From: Plasmodium vivax
Lineage: Eukaryota > Apicomplexa > Aconoidasida > Haemosporida > Plasmodiidae
Direction: 5' to 3'
Assembly: GCF_000002415.2 (NCBI RefSeq)
Contig: NC_009919.1
Location: forward strand, 248,001 to 312,000
Length of the DNA: 64,000 nucleotides
Shown here: piece by piece, positions 46,301 through 56,847 of the stretch
Numbering within the stretch: the first letter of the stretch is position 1
Layout: the number at the start of each line of letters is the position of its first letter
The notes under the pieces: model-generated
What the model saw: only the letters and a program-made list of their open reading frames with translations
Databases searched by the model: none
What the model was told of the DNA's origin: nothing
Program-made: the position numbers and the translations under genes

Positions 46301-48058
46301 AACGTAAAAGAAGAATTTGTTGGGGGGGATTTTTTTCAACTCATTTATATCGTACAGGTAGAAAAGCTCGCTTTGGCTGTACAAGCTTTTCCCCAAAACT
46401 TCGTTAATGTGGTTGTTAATGGAATTGCTATTGTGGTTCTTCGTGCCGCTGTTAGTGGCAACCCCCCCGGCGGCGTGCTTACTCTTCATGTAGAGAAGCA
46501 AGAACAAGTTGACCCCGTAAATGTACTTTAAAATCTGCTTCGTCAGGCAAAAGTTCACGTGGGCCTTAAAAGTGGAAAGGAGCTTTTCATTAACCTCGAT
46601 GGCATCCACCAAATCGATGAAGAACAACAAACAGTAGTGCAAAAACTTGTCGTTGTTCTTTCCATATTTTTCTAAAATTTCTAAAACTAGTGGTGCAAAC
46701 GTTTTATACACATCTTTATCATTTTTTAGAATACTCGCGAAACTTCGCAAAAACGTTAGACATTCCAATTTGACATCTTCATTTAAATCATTTTTCAGAT
46801 AGTTCGTTATCAGATTTTTGTTGGCCAGAATAATGTCCTTTATTTCTTTGCTTCTATTGGTTGAAAGTAAATACGTGGCGGTTTTTAAAAAAGTGATCTT
46901 CTCATCGAATTTTACAATATTTAACTTTTGGTTTCTCTCGATTAGCATTTTTAAAACGGAGTCATTCTCATTATTTATGTGAAATTTATAAAACAGAATA
47001 AAATAGAGAATGTCACAGTTCTTTGCATTTTTGTTTTTCTTTATATTTATTATTATCTCTAATAGAGTGTAAAAGTGCTCCTTGGTGTACATTTCACAGT
47101 AGTAATAAAAAGGAGAGGCATTGATTAGTGCCACTTCATCATACCTATGAATATGATTGAGGATGCTCTGGAATATTTTGTCATCCTTTCCATTTTGAAA
47201 AATGTACTTAAATGATCTATTAATTTTTAGGAAATTTTCTTTGTTCGAATTTAAAAGGTTAAGAAAATTGTTGGTAAATCTGTCTATATATTTTTTTCTA
47301 TCAAAAATGATTTTTTCGCTATTTTTACATAAAAATAGACCAAATGATTCTACAATTAGGTAGAAAAAATGTTTCTCCTTCGCGTACACATTTAGTATGT
47401 AATCGATTTCTTCCTCTCCCTTCAATAGATTGGCCTTCTTCCCTTCTTTCTCTTCCCCCTTTTCACTCTTACTTACGTTACATATGTTGCCAAAAATGAT
47501 CATCAACTTTTTGATGGCCCCCTTCTTTAGCATACGAAATTTGCGACTCGTTTCGCTCAGCTTATCATTACTGTAGAAGAGGCTATCTAAAAATGATAAA
47601 CAATTCACAAATACGTCATGGAAGCTTTTTACATTCCTCAATTCGGATGATATATCTTCGTAAGCTGAACAGAAGGATAAAAACTTCTTACAAAAAAGGG
47701 CTCTATCGAAATGGCTGTATTTGCCGTATTCTAACTTTTTCAAAATATATTTAAAAACCTTCTTTTTGGTATCCTCTACATTTATTTCGCTAAGTGTTCT
47801 GGATAACTGGTGCAGGCATATGCACAAATTGTTCTTTACATAATTGGCATCCTTCGTGAAGAACAGCAAATTAAGCAACCTAAACAGCTCCTCATTACCC
47901 CCGTTCAATATATCCTCGATGTTATTCTTAACTAGCTCTATATGCTCCCTCTTTACCTTCTCCTTTTGGAAAAACACAAATTCGTGCACCTCCTCCATGT
48001 TCTTCACCTGCTCGTGCGCATGTTCCTGCCCCTGCTCGTTCTCGTTTTCGCTGTCCAT
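37380..48058 (-). CDS. GCN1: GCN1-like giant HEAT-repeat protein (activator of the eIF2alpha kinase pathway)
   Basis: Two minus-strand exons, 48058-37733 and 37547-37380, give 3,497 residues. The intron (donor GTAGGG, acceptor CTACAG) is in phase 0, and exon 2 adds 55 residues to a stop at 37382-37380. I start at the ATG at 48058. Nearly the whole length is tandem helical HEAT repeats. The segment around residues 1760-2080 is the most GCN1-like: KVRKGCCLLLGSVIKAHGMH, VLGISVIEEILNDLGQYGL, then ISLCLLFPVIKKGINN. It matches the core that in yeast binds Gcn20 and lies near the RWD-binding region. Two very acidic insertions interrupt it at about 2185-2340 and 2800-2840. GCN1 sits on stalled ribosomes and helps uncharged tRNA activate the GCN2 kinase; Plasmodium has such a kinase (eIK1). 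Assignment rests on motif pattern and size (yeast and human GCN1 are about 2,670 residues), so other HEAT giants remain possible. Confidence 0.78.
41035..41500 (-). repeat. acidic low-complexity tract with an 18-base DDEEAD repeat, in the GCN1-like gene
   Basis: The minus strand codes about 155 residues that are mostly Asp and Glu. At 41311-41400 an 18-base unit (plus strand cctcctcatcgtcatccg) is repeated about five times almost perfectly, coding DDEEAD. A second Glu-rich tract is at about 39535-39660. Confidence 0.85.
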
Positions 48059-50686
48059 CTTCGCGCCCAATATTCAGAACACACAGGCGGATCCCCTGAT
48101 TTCGCAAGGCACCCCGGAGGAGTCAGCGGGGTTAGCGGGGTCAGCGGAGTCAGCGATTGGAAAGGGGCTCCTCCTTACGCGAAGTGGGGCAGAAAAAGGC
48201 TCCACAGAATATATTTCGAAAAATGCACTTAAAATAATGCTCCAGTAGAGAACGAACACTGGGGGAGGAGCTCACAAATGGGTGTTCGTGCAGGAAACCC
48301 ACAATGCCAGCTGCATGAATTGCGGATGCATCAAAAACAAAAATGTGCACGGCGATTGCGAAAAAATGAGGCAAAAAATGTGTGCTCAAAAGGTGAGGGA
48401 AAAAAACAATGGCAAAAACAAACGGGTAAACCACGCCGCGCTGAATAAAACTAACGCGAAAAACAAAGGGTTACGCAACTAATGGGCAATTTGACAAGGG
48501 AAGAAATGCAGGTGTGTGAACGCGAGAAAGAGTGACGCTACTCTCCTTATGCGTTTCACGCATGGTTCGAAAGAGCGTTACGTGGGCAAATACACAGAGA
48601 GTTGCGGTTTTTCCTACCACAACTACGCACGCGAATATAACATGGGCGTTTTTTTTCTCCACTTGTGCCAAAGTTTACACTACGATAAATGGATATTCCC
48701 CTGCACGGATTTCAGTGCAATTTCGTGGAATGCGCATATATTAATTTTTCATCCCTATGAGCGTGGGCACATAGTAACATACATATAAACACGCAAACAT
48801 AGAGCTATAAATGTACACGCATATGTAGGGGGGTAAACACTTCCTTTCCTGCGGTGTACGAACGCATACCAGCGGGGGCTAAAACAGTCGTTTGTAAAAC
48901 AAAGTTATGCGCTTTTTCCCTGCGCTTGCGTTTTTAATTTCTCCAGTGGAAGTTTGCGGGAAAATACGCAAATAAAAAAATAGTAAAGCGAAAAAATGGG
49001 GGCCAAAATGAAGGCACAAAACGAAAAAGTCACAACGTGCTTTCCCTTTTCATTTATCCCTGCTATGATAATTTATATCTTTTCACATAAAACATAATGC
49101 GATGATGCAATTTTTATGGGCTTCACTACATGGCAAAAATTTCACCTGAACAGTAGAACAAGTTATACCATGCTTTTTTCATACTTTTTCTTTTTTTTTT
49201 GGTATATTTTTTTTTTTTTTTCGCACGTGTGCTGTATTAGCTGTTATGTTCTTTTAAAAAAAAAAGCAGTGCAGCAAAATGTGAGGTACTTTGAAGCGAC
49301 CGAAAAAGAAAAACATGTGCCTATAAATTGTGGGCATATACATTATGTATATTGTGCCTCTTCCCATTTCCTATGTGGAAATATTCACAACAACGTTTGC
49401 TTTTTAAGTGGGAGGAGGAATCTAGGGGAAAATGAAAAGAAAAAAAGAGATACAGTTACGTATAACCATGAGGGTTACACAAAGGGGTGGAGAAAAAAAA
49501 AAAAAGAAGAAAAAATCGTTTGCGGGGGTAAGTTAACAATTATATATTGTTTATATTGATAAGTAATTCGCTTTTTTTTTCGATTTTTTATTCCCGCATG
49601 GGGTTTCTCCAACTTGTTAATTTTTCATAGTAGCAATTTCGACAGTTTTGCATTCCATTTCTACAGCATCGACTGTGTGGACTTTACTGCTTGCGAATAT
49701 CGGCACACATGGCATGCTAAAAATGGCATACCACAGTGCAACATAAATATAGGATAAAAAAAAAAAAAAAAGTACATCAATCCCATATTCAGGTAAACAC
49801 ACATGTGCATAATCGACTGATCGTTTTGTGCACATTTCCAAAACGCGCAGTAACTAAAGTGGCAAAGTTAAGAAACGGCTTGTCAGTTCCCCTCTGAAGT
49901 TGGTGAAATTTATGCGGAATAGTAATCCGTTAAGTTAATCTGCCCCTTATCGGCTAGCGACTTAGTTGTGCCTTATGCTTCTCCATCTTGCCACCCCCCT
50001 TGGAGATTCGGCTTCAAGGCCACATAAAACCAGGCAACATGGTCACGACGGACGGGGGCACCTCTCATTTGTTTTAGTTGCCTCTTGTCAGCACCGCTAC
50101 ATTTTTTCCCAATTTTCAGCACAATTAATTGTTTCAAAATTTAACGCCGTGCAGAATTGATCAAGGGGATAAGAAAATGCACAGAACGAAAATGACCAAA
50201 AATAAAAACATATCGTATTCTGCGAAATTAGGAAGAAGAAAAAAAAAAAAACTTTGAACATACGCCGCTCAGCTGAACAAATTTATTTATGTTCGCACAT
50301 GCAACAAATTCCGCGCACGCGTAAGAACTGTTCGGTGTAAAATGCTACTGCGCGAAAAGGTATCCCCAAGGGAACTGAAAGAGCGTAGCAAAACTGGAAA
50401 AAAAATGAAATAAAAGCAAACGAAAGCAAACGAAGTGAAAAAGATAAACGCTGTGGATTTCTCCCCTCGAACATGATACAAAACAAAACAAAACAAATTT
50501 ATCCCACTTTTTTTGCACACGGAATTTTTTCACACAATTTTTGTACGTAAAAATATCACATGGAGGAAAAACCCGACAGCGTGGTGCAACCCAATTTGGA
50601 GGTAGCACAACTGATGGGTTATGTAAGCCCCTCGCTTTTCCTTCACGTGAATTTCCTCGCCATGTCACCGCCCGTCCCTCGTACTG
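48059..50686. other. intergenic region, 2.6 kb, 5' of the GCN1-like gene and 3' of AAR2
   Basis: AT-rich, with T runs near 49190-49220 and A runs near 49490-49505 and 49755-49771. A 147-codon frame at 49116-49559 is rich in Phe and Lys from homopolymer runs and has no family match. The less AT-rich island at about 49860-50160 was checked by eye for snRNA, SRP and RNase P motifs without success. Confidence 0.5.
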
Positions 50687-52963
50687 CTAATCGTCATCTA
50701 CGTACGTGGGCTGGAACTCTTCATACACAAAGGACAAGTCGGGCAAATGTAACCCCAGCTTTGCGTAAATTATAGAGTCTATGGAATTCATCACGTTGGT
50801 TATGCCCTCCTGCACGTCCCCCACGCCACTAACTATTTCGTATATGTTGTAAACTCCAAAAAGAATAAAACTGTTTTCGGTGTTGTCAAAAAAGTCATCA
50901 CTCAGGTAGCTGAGGTGGATGGAAATGACTCTCAAGGCTTCTTCGAAGAAGTCTAAGGGGGGAGGAAGTGAACAAAGGGGGGGGAAGTGAACAAATGGGG
51001 AAAACGAGCACAAATGGGGAAAACGCGCACACGTGGGGAAACTAAAAAACAACGGAAACAGAGCTGCCCATACGAAGCTCATCCAACACAGCAGCCAACC
51101 CGTGGCTCTTATCCCCCCTTGCGCGAAAAAATTGTACCCCCCTATGTTGCTAACCCCCCATGCTGCTAATCCCCCACGTTGCTAACTTCCCATTTGCTAA
51201 CCCCCCTCACCTGCAAAGTTGGTCACCAAGTGCTGCGAATTGGAGAGGAGCTCAAACAGCTTCCGCCACTGAACGAAGGACTGGTAGTTAAAGCCTAAAT
51301 GGAAGAGAATATAGGCAAACTGAAATTCGCCCAAAATGTAGAAAAGCTTATTTTCAAACTTGTGAAAACCTTCCTTCTTTTCATTCTCATAATACACGTA
51401 AGTATATTCTTGCTGAATTATCTCCTTCAAAATCCAATACTTCTCCAGATGGATGATGGTTAAGTCGGACGGCACATACTTCTTATGTTTGGCGTCCACA
51501 TCGATGCGTTCGAAGTAGCTCTCGTTCGCCCCGTCCAGATGGTCGTTGGGCGGTTCATCTGGGTCAACCGGATGGTCACCCTCCATATTGATACCGCCTG
51601 CTCCGCCTGACCCGTCACCCTCCGTATTGATACCGCCTGACCCGTCACCCCCCATATTGATGCTGCTTGCCCCGTCACCCTCCGCAGTGATCACCCCTAC
51701 GTTGTCTTCCTTCTTATGCCGACTACCGCCGCTGACCCTCCCCTCCTTTGGGTAAGTCTTACTTGCGGGGTACCTGGGAATCACGGAATAAAACATGTAG
51801 GGCTGGTTGCACAGATTCATCTCTTCCTCCCTACGCAAATCCGTACCCCCCTTTTTTTTTTTCTTCTCTTCTTCCACTTCTTCTTCCAAGAAGGAGGAGC
51901 AAAAGGTTTTGTTAACCGGCTCAATTTTATTTATGACCTCCTCGTTAATGTAGCAAGTTAAGCTTTCCCATATTTTCACATATGTGTAGGGGTAAATTAA
52001 AAGGGAGTTTTTATTTTCTTTAATAATATTATCATCTAAAAAATTTTTTTCATGCAATTGATAAAAGTACACATAAATAGGGTCACTGTCACTTACGTAA
52101 TTAAAGCTGTTCTTCCTGATGTTATACCTTAGCACGAGTAGTTTCTTTTGGCTATCAAAAAAAATGAACCTACTGTTTCTTAACTCCTCGCAGTTATTTT
52201 TTTTCATTTCGTTCATTTTAAACTCTTTTGTCACTTGGTCACTTTGGCCGCACAGTGTGTCACTACCCCAGTAAAGAAAATGGCTACCTTTATTCATGCA
52301 CTTAATAATTTTATATGGGGTATCAAGGTAGAAAGAGGAGTAATCCAAGCCTACATGCAATTTTGTGTCGTCTCTACGTGGGTACGTATTCCGGGTAGCT
52401 TCTTCTCCATTTTGCACCTGCGTAGCGCACTTAGCGCTTTGCTGCTGACCATCTGGGTTGAACCCAGGATCTACAGCATTAGATGCATCATCACTCTCTT
52501 TCATTTCCTCAAGGATCTTGATCATTCCTGCGAGTACTCTCTCTTCGTTTTTCTTGGATTTTCCACCCTCTACCACGCTTGCGTCGTTTTTATGGGCCTC
52601 CTCCCCTTGGTTGGCTTTGCACCCGGTGTACGCCTTTTCATCGAAGTAGGCATTTTCTACTGCGCACCCCCGTATCGCGGTGTACTCCTTTTTCGGGGTG
52701 TACGCCTTTTTCGAGGTGTACTCCTTTTTACCGGAATAATCCTTCGCGGGGTAATCCTTCGCGCGGTACTCCTTCGCGCGGTACTCCTTCTGCGCGAGGT
52801 ACTCCTTCATAGCGGGGTACTCCTTTTTTTGGGTGTCCTTCCTATCCCTTTTATCTCCCATCAGCAAAACAAGCGAACACCCATCACCGTACGCGAAAAC
52901 GGCGCTTGCGCCTTCATTTGCGCCTTCATTTTCCCCGTCGTCTCTCCCGCCAGGCAGCTTCAT
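50687..52963 (-). CDS. AAR2: splicing factor AAR2 (U5 snRNP assembly)
   Basis: Two minus-strand exons, 52963-51211 and 50952-50687 (donor GTGAGG, acceptor TTAG), give 672 residues. Joining creates AG|AC, so the frame continues NFA-D-FFEEALRVISIHL. The N-terminal AAR2 domain is split: SLVLLMG near residue 31, then after a ~170-residue insertion GLDYSSFYLDTPYKIIKCMN and KGSHFLYWGS, then FIFFDSQKKLLVLRYN and YPYTYVKIWESL. The C-terminal helical domain has YILGEFQFAYILFHLGFNYQ, QWRKLFELL and the exon-2 part with DFFDNTENSFILFGVYNIYE. Aar2 holds Prp8 in the immature U5 snRNP and is replaced by Brr2 in the nucleus. The usual length is about 355-385 residues, and the excess is low-complexity insertions: KEY repeats at about 45-100 and a Gly/Asp-rich block near 430-490. 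Confidence 0.9.
50960..51205 (-). repeat. two minisatellites filling the AAR2 intron
   Basis: The intron at 50953-51210 is mostly repeat. On the plus strand there are about five copies near 50970-51045 of a unit like acaaatggggaaaacg, and about four copies near 51130-51205 of ccccc(c)atgttgctaa. The first resembles the repeat in the UBX-gene intron. Confidence 0.65.
52665..52835 (-). repeat. in-gene 15-base repeat coding (K)EY(x)AK, in AAR2
   Basis: Around ten imperfect copies of a 15-18 base unit (plus strand ccttcgcgcggtact and variants) code KEYPAM, KEYLAQ, KEYRA, KDYPA, KKEYTS and so on. The array sits inside the conserved N-terminal AAR2 domain. Confidence 0.8.
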
Positions 52964-53877
52964 ATTTGCGCCACCTCGGTTTGCGCGTCACTTTTGTAAA
53001 GCCGCAAAAAATTACGAATGTGTTTTTTATTTTTATAAATTTTACCAAAAATAATTTCAACTTTCTAAAAGCATACGAAAGTATGTCGCAAATTTTAAGT
53101 TTTCTCCTTTATCAAATTTTATCCTACTCTGCACATTGCGCTTTTAGCAGTTTCCCATTTTCACATTTTCGCATTTTCTCAGTTTTGCCCTTTTGCCGTT
53201 TTGCTGTTTTGCATTTTCTCACGTTCGCAGTTTATCAGCTTAGAAGCTTCGCTGCTTAGAAATCTTCCCACTGCATACTGCTAAGAGGCATACACGCAGG
53301 CACGTTCTTCCACAAAAAAAACACGTTATATTGCAAAGGAAAAAAAAAAAAAAAAATTCATTCCTCTTTTCTGCTTTAAACGCCCCTTTTCATGAATCTT
53401 CAAAACTTTGGATGAAAAAAAATGCAACTTTTTGAGCAACGCACTTAGGGAAGCACAAACCGGCAAGCGCTCTGCATAAATTGCCCCTCATCTATTTTAC
53501 CCGCTACTGTTTTGAACCTTTTTTTTTTTTTGCGCGCCCCAATTTTTGTTCTCCCAATTTTCGCCCTCCAATTTTGCGCGCCCCAATTTTTGTTCTCCCA
53601 ATTTTTGTTCTCCCAATTTTTGTTCTCCCAATTTTTGCTCTCCCAATTTTTGCTCTCCCAACTTTCGCTCTACCCTTTTGCGCGTTCCTGTTTTTCCCGC
53701 CCCCCAGGGCAGTTTTCCAATTTTCCCCCTTCTTAATCGTGCACAGAGCACACGCCCAGTTGGTACATATTCAATGGGTTCGTGGTGCAAGGAAAGTAGC
53801 TCTATATTGCCTTCCTTAAAGACCAAAACTAAGCCCCCCGTGACCCCCCCCCTGGAACATCGTAAGTCGCAGCCACC
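52964..53877. other. divergent intergenic region between AAR2 (-) and the phosphatase-like gene (+)
   Basis: This is a probable bidirectional promoter region of about 0.9 kb. It contains A runs near 53338-53356, stretches rich in TTTTGC(A/C)TTTTC near 53155-53220, and the 15-base tandem array listed separately. No coding segment is supported. Confidence 0.55.
53535..53672 (+). repeat. 15-base tandem repeat CCCAATTTTTGTTCT in a divergent promoter region
   Basis: About eight copies are present. Five in the centre are almost identical (cccaatttttgttct, later cccaatttttgctct), with flanking copies that vary (cccaattttcgccct, ccccaatttttgttct). The array ends about 205 bases before the ATG at 53878. 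Confidence 0.9.
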
Positions 53878-56847
53878 ATGCATGAGTGCCTAAATTTTGA
53901 GGCTTTGAAAGAGCAAGTCAAAAGGGAGATAATCAAGGAGACAGAGACCAATCAGGCTAATGTGGGTGCAGGGATGGAGCTCGACTGTGGGGCGTGCGAC
54001 TTGCTGAGTAACATCCCGGGTGAGCTGACGAATGAGCTTAAGAGCGACCAGAAGAATGAGATTAACAGCGACCAGACGATTGAGCTTAAGAGCGACCAGA
54101 CGATTGAACTTAAGAGCGACCAGACGATTGAACTTAAGAGCGACCAGACGAATGAGCTTAAGGGCGACCAGACGAATGAGCTTAAGAACGACCAGACGAA
54201 TGGGCTTATGAACGACCAGACGAATGAGCTTAAGAACGACCAGACGAATGGGCTTATGAACGACCAGACGAATGAGCTTAAGAACGACCAGACGAATGGG
54301 CTTATGAACGACCAGACGAATGAGCTTAAGAACGACCAGACGAATGAGATTAAGAGCGACCAGACGAATGAGCTTAAGAGCGACCAGACGATTGAACTTA
54401 AGAGCGACCAGACGAATGAGCTTAAGAACGACCAGACGAACGAGCCGAAGGACTGCTCACCCAAGAACTGCTCACCCAAGAAACCCCTAAATATCTCCAA
54501 GAAGGAAATGGAAATCCTGCGCGCGAAGATGATCATCAAAACGATAACCCCCACCCACCTGTACAACCACTTCCAGCAGCTGCTAGACCAAGGAATCGAT
54601 AAGTACTTATTCCTCGTTGACCTTCAGGTGGAACTTAAATTCAAGGATTACCATATAAAAAATGCTGTGCATATAAAAAACGAAGAAACAATCACCGAAA
54701 TGAAGAAGGAAATCGAGTTGAAACAAAACGCAAAGGTAATATTTTATTATACGAATGATCGTGTTGAAAATAGACCCCGTTATGATCGCCTGCTGTATGG
54801 CCACTTCGCCAATGTGAAAGCTAACTTCTATTTCCTAAAGGGAGGCTATAAAAGTTTTGAAAAGGAATACTTCTTTTTATGTATACCGAAAAATGGACGT
54901 AACAGAAACATATCGGCCTTTATCAACTTCCAAGCGAATATTCAATACCCCATCAAATTCTGCAGCAACATTTTCGTGGGAACTCACGTGCATATTTCCA
55001 ATCCGTTCATAAAGAGCCATTTGAAGATAAACTATGTGTATGATTTTGCGGACAATGTACGGGAGGTGAATAACGTAGAACGTATAAAATACGTGACATA
55101 TAATGTGATGGAAAGAATTTTAGAAATTTCAGAAACGAGAAAACGCCAGTCTGTAAATTATGAAAACTTTCTGGACGTCCGAATGGTGTATGACATTATT
55201 CAGAGCATTTTGCAAAATGTGGATCTGCACGAAAATAGCCCTACAGTGGAATCCAAGGCTCTAATTGAAAGTAAAGATTTGCAAAAGGGTGTAAAAGAGG
55301 AAACACAAGATATGGAGAAGCCAAACGCTGGTGCAGGTGGAAAACCATCAAAGAAAATGGCATGGCTGAGTAACCCCTACGAAGGAAGCTTGCAGAATGG
55401 AAATGTCATAATCGTGTGCAACGAGGGTATGACCTATCAGACGAAGGGAAAGAACAACAGCATAAGCTTAATAATCGCCATGTGCTATCTTATGTACACG
55501 AAAAAGTGTGGCCCCAATTTAACCATTGCGTATGTGCTTAGGATAAACAATAATATAAAAATAAGTGCTCAGACGATGAATTTTCTACACAAATTTCACG
55601 TTAGCTTGAAGAGATGTGACTACAACTTGGATGTCTACTATTCCCATGAAATGAAAAGAAAAATGGACAAACAAGTTGTAACCACTGGTAACAAGACGAA
55701 CGCTACTTCTAACGAATGGTGCAAAACTGAACAGGCCAAACAGAAGACGCAAATGGATAAATATAGTACCCTGAAGGGAATAGTACAACGCCCTGATTTC
55801 ATCGAATTTATCAAAAGCTACAAATTTGAAAACTACGACGATGCGCTGAACAACGCGAATGAGTCCATTCTGCCCATAGATAGATTTTACCTGTTTGGAG
55901 ATATGCAGCTAATGAACTCGATGATTAAGGAGCAGACGCACCTTTTTTATGAGACCATTCTCCAGTCCCTGCTTCTTTACAAGCGAAACAGCAGCGAAAA
56001 TGGCAGTGGCAACAACGGAAGCGGCAACAACGGAAGCGGCAACAACGGAAGCGGCAACAACGGAAGCGGCAACAACGGTAGCGGCAACAACGGTAGCGGC
56101 AACAACGGAAGCGGCAACAACGGAAGCGGCAACAACGGTAGCGGCAACAACAGCAGCGATGTTCATGACGATAATGGCAAAGCCAACTTGAGCGAAATTT
56201 ATGATATGCTATACATAACTGCCAACATCATGAATGATAAAAATCTGGCATATCCTCGTAAAATACTGTTCTTTTCTTTAATCACGGCTCGTTTATGCAA
56301 ATCTTTGTCTCTTTACGAAAACTGCGAAGTACTCCATCTCAATGATGGTGCCACAGAAGAGCCTATAATACCCCCAGAAAAGGACAAAGAAATGCTGAAA
56401 TATAATTTGTTAAGCTTAATGTGTATTCATATCGAGGAATGCATGAATTATATTATGAGTTATAATTTCAAAAAGGATTCGCAAAACAAATATATAGAAG
56501 AATACAAATTATCCGTAAATACTGATGAAAATTACCTACTTGAAAGAAATATCGATAGAGACTGCTACGTGATGTTCCTCTCACTAAGGTACCTTTTGAT
56601 TTCCTTTCTTTGCTACTATATGTTTCCCACTTTTACAAGCAAAAAATATTCATACAGTGGGAAAGTTACATATTTACTTGTCAAAATTGACAAATTTTCT
56701 GCCTACTACTATTCCGTTTTTAATATAAATATTAATTTATTCCAAAAGAATGATTACAAGGCACAAATATGTTCCTACGATAAATTGCCATTGTACTTTA
56801 AAGATTTATTAAGACCCTTTTTAATAATAAACAATCACATGCGATGA
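53878..56847 (+). CDS. rhodanese-like plus dual-specificity-phosphatase-like protein, probably inactive
   Basis: A single frame of 989 residues starting at 53878 in the context accATG. Residues about 50-190 are a tandem octapeptide array (ELK(S/N)DQTN). Residues about 215-330 resemble a rhodanese/CDC25 fold (YLFLVDLQVELKFKDYHIKN, then FYFLKGGYKSFE) without the active-site Cys loop. Residues about 355-585 resemble a dual-specificity phosphatase: KFCSNIFVGTHVHISN at the start, and IIVCNEGMTYQTKGKNNS where HCxxGxxRS is expected. The Cys and Gly are kept, but the His before the Cys and the Arg of CX5R are absent. Residues about 709-758 are a GSGNN array, and the C-terminal ~230 residues are an unrecognised helical region. 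Rhodanese plus DSP is the layout of MAP-kinase phosphatases and of pseudophosphatase STYXL1. A scaffold or binding role is inferred. Confidence 0.75.
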   Translation: MHECLNFEALKEQVKREIIKETETNQANVGAGMELDCGACDLLSNIPGELTNELKSDQKNEINSDQTIELKSDQTIELKSDQTIELKSDQTNELKGDQTNELKNDQTNGLMNDQTNELKNDQTNGLMNDQTNELKNDQTNGLMNDQTNELKNDQTNEIKSDQTNELKSDQTIELKSDQTNELKNDQTNEPKDCSPKNCSPKKPLNISKKEMEILRAKMIIKTITPTHLYNHFQQLLDQGIDKYLFLVDLQVELKFKDYHIKNAVHIKNEETITEMKKEIELKQNAKVIFYYTNDRVENRPRYDRLLYGHFANVKANFYFLKGGYKSFEKEYFFLCIPKNGRNRNISAFINFQANIQYPIKFCSNIFVGTHVHISNPFIKSHLKINYVYDFADNVREVNNVERIKYVTYNVMERILEISETRKRQSVNYENFLDVRMVYDIIQSILQNVDLHENSPTVESKALIESKDLQKGVKEETQDMEKPNAGAGGKPSKKMAWLSNPYEGSLQNGNVIIVCNEGMTYQTKGKNNSISLIIAMCYLMYTKKCGPNLTIAYVLRINNNIKISAQTMNFLHKFHVSLKRCDYNLDVYYSHEMKRKMDKQVVTTGNKTNATSNEWCKTEQAKQKTQMDKYSTLKGIVQRPDFIEFIKSYKFENYDDALNNANESILPIDRFYLFGDMQLMNSMIKEQTHLFYETILQSLLLYKRNSSENGSGNNGSGNNGSGNNGSGNNGSGNNGSGNNGSGNNGSGNNGSGNNGSGNNSSDVHDDNGKANLSEIYDMLYITANIMNDKNLAYPRKILFFSLITARLCKSLSLYENCEVLHLNDGATEEPIIPPEKDKEMLKYNLLSLMCIHIEECMNYIMSYNFKKDSQNKYIEEYKLSVNTDENYLLERNIDRDCYVMFLSLRYLLISFLCYYMFPTFTSKKYSYSGKVTYLLVKIDKFSAYYYSVFNININLFQKNDYKAQICSYDKLPLYFKDLLRPFLIINNHMR
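54029..54443 (+). repeat. 24-base tandem repeat coding ELK(S/N/G)DQT(N/I)
   Basis: About 17 copies of a 24-base unit (gagcttaagagcgaccagac and four more bases) are present. Inside the array a 48-base higher-order unit (NELKNDQT followed by NGLMNDQT) occurs three times in a row at about 54175-54330. Confidence 0.92.
56002..56151 (+). repeat. 15-base tandem repeat coding GSGNN
   Basis: Ten copies of ggaagcggcaacaac are present, differing almost only at the third base of the first codon (gga or ggt). They are inserted near residues 709-758 of the phosphatase-like protein. Confidence 0.92.

Noticed and set aside
49116..49559. 147-codon plus-strand frame starting with ATG
   Set aside because: It is dominated by Phe and Lys from T and A runs, with no recognisable domain, in an AT-rich spacer.
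49860..50160. Less AT-rich island considered as a structural RNA gene
   Set aside because: I looked for conserved snRNA, SRP RNA, RNase P and tRNA motifs and found none. A covariance-model search would be decisive.
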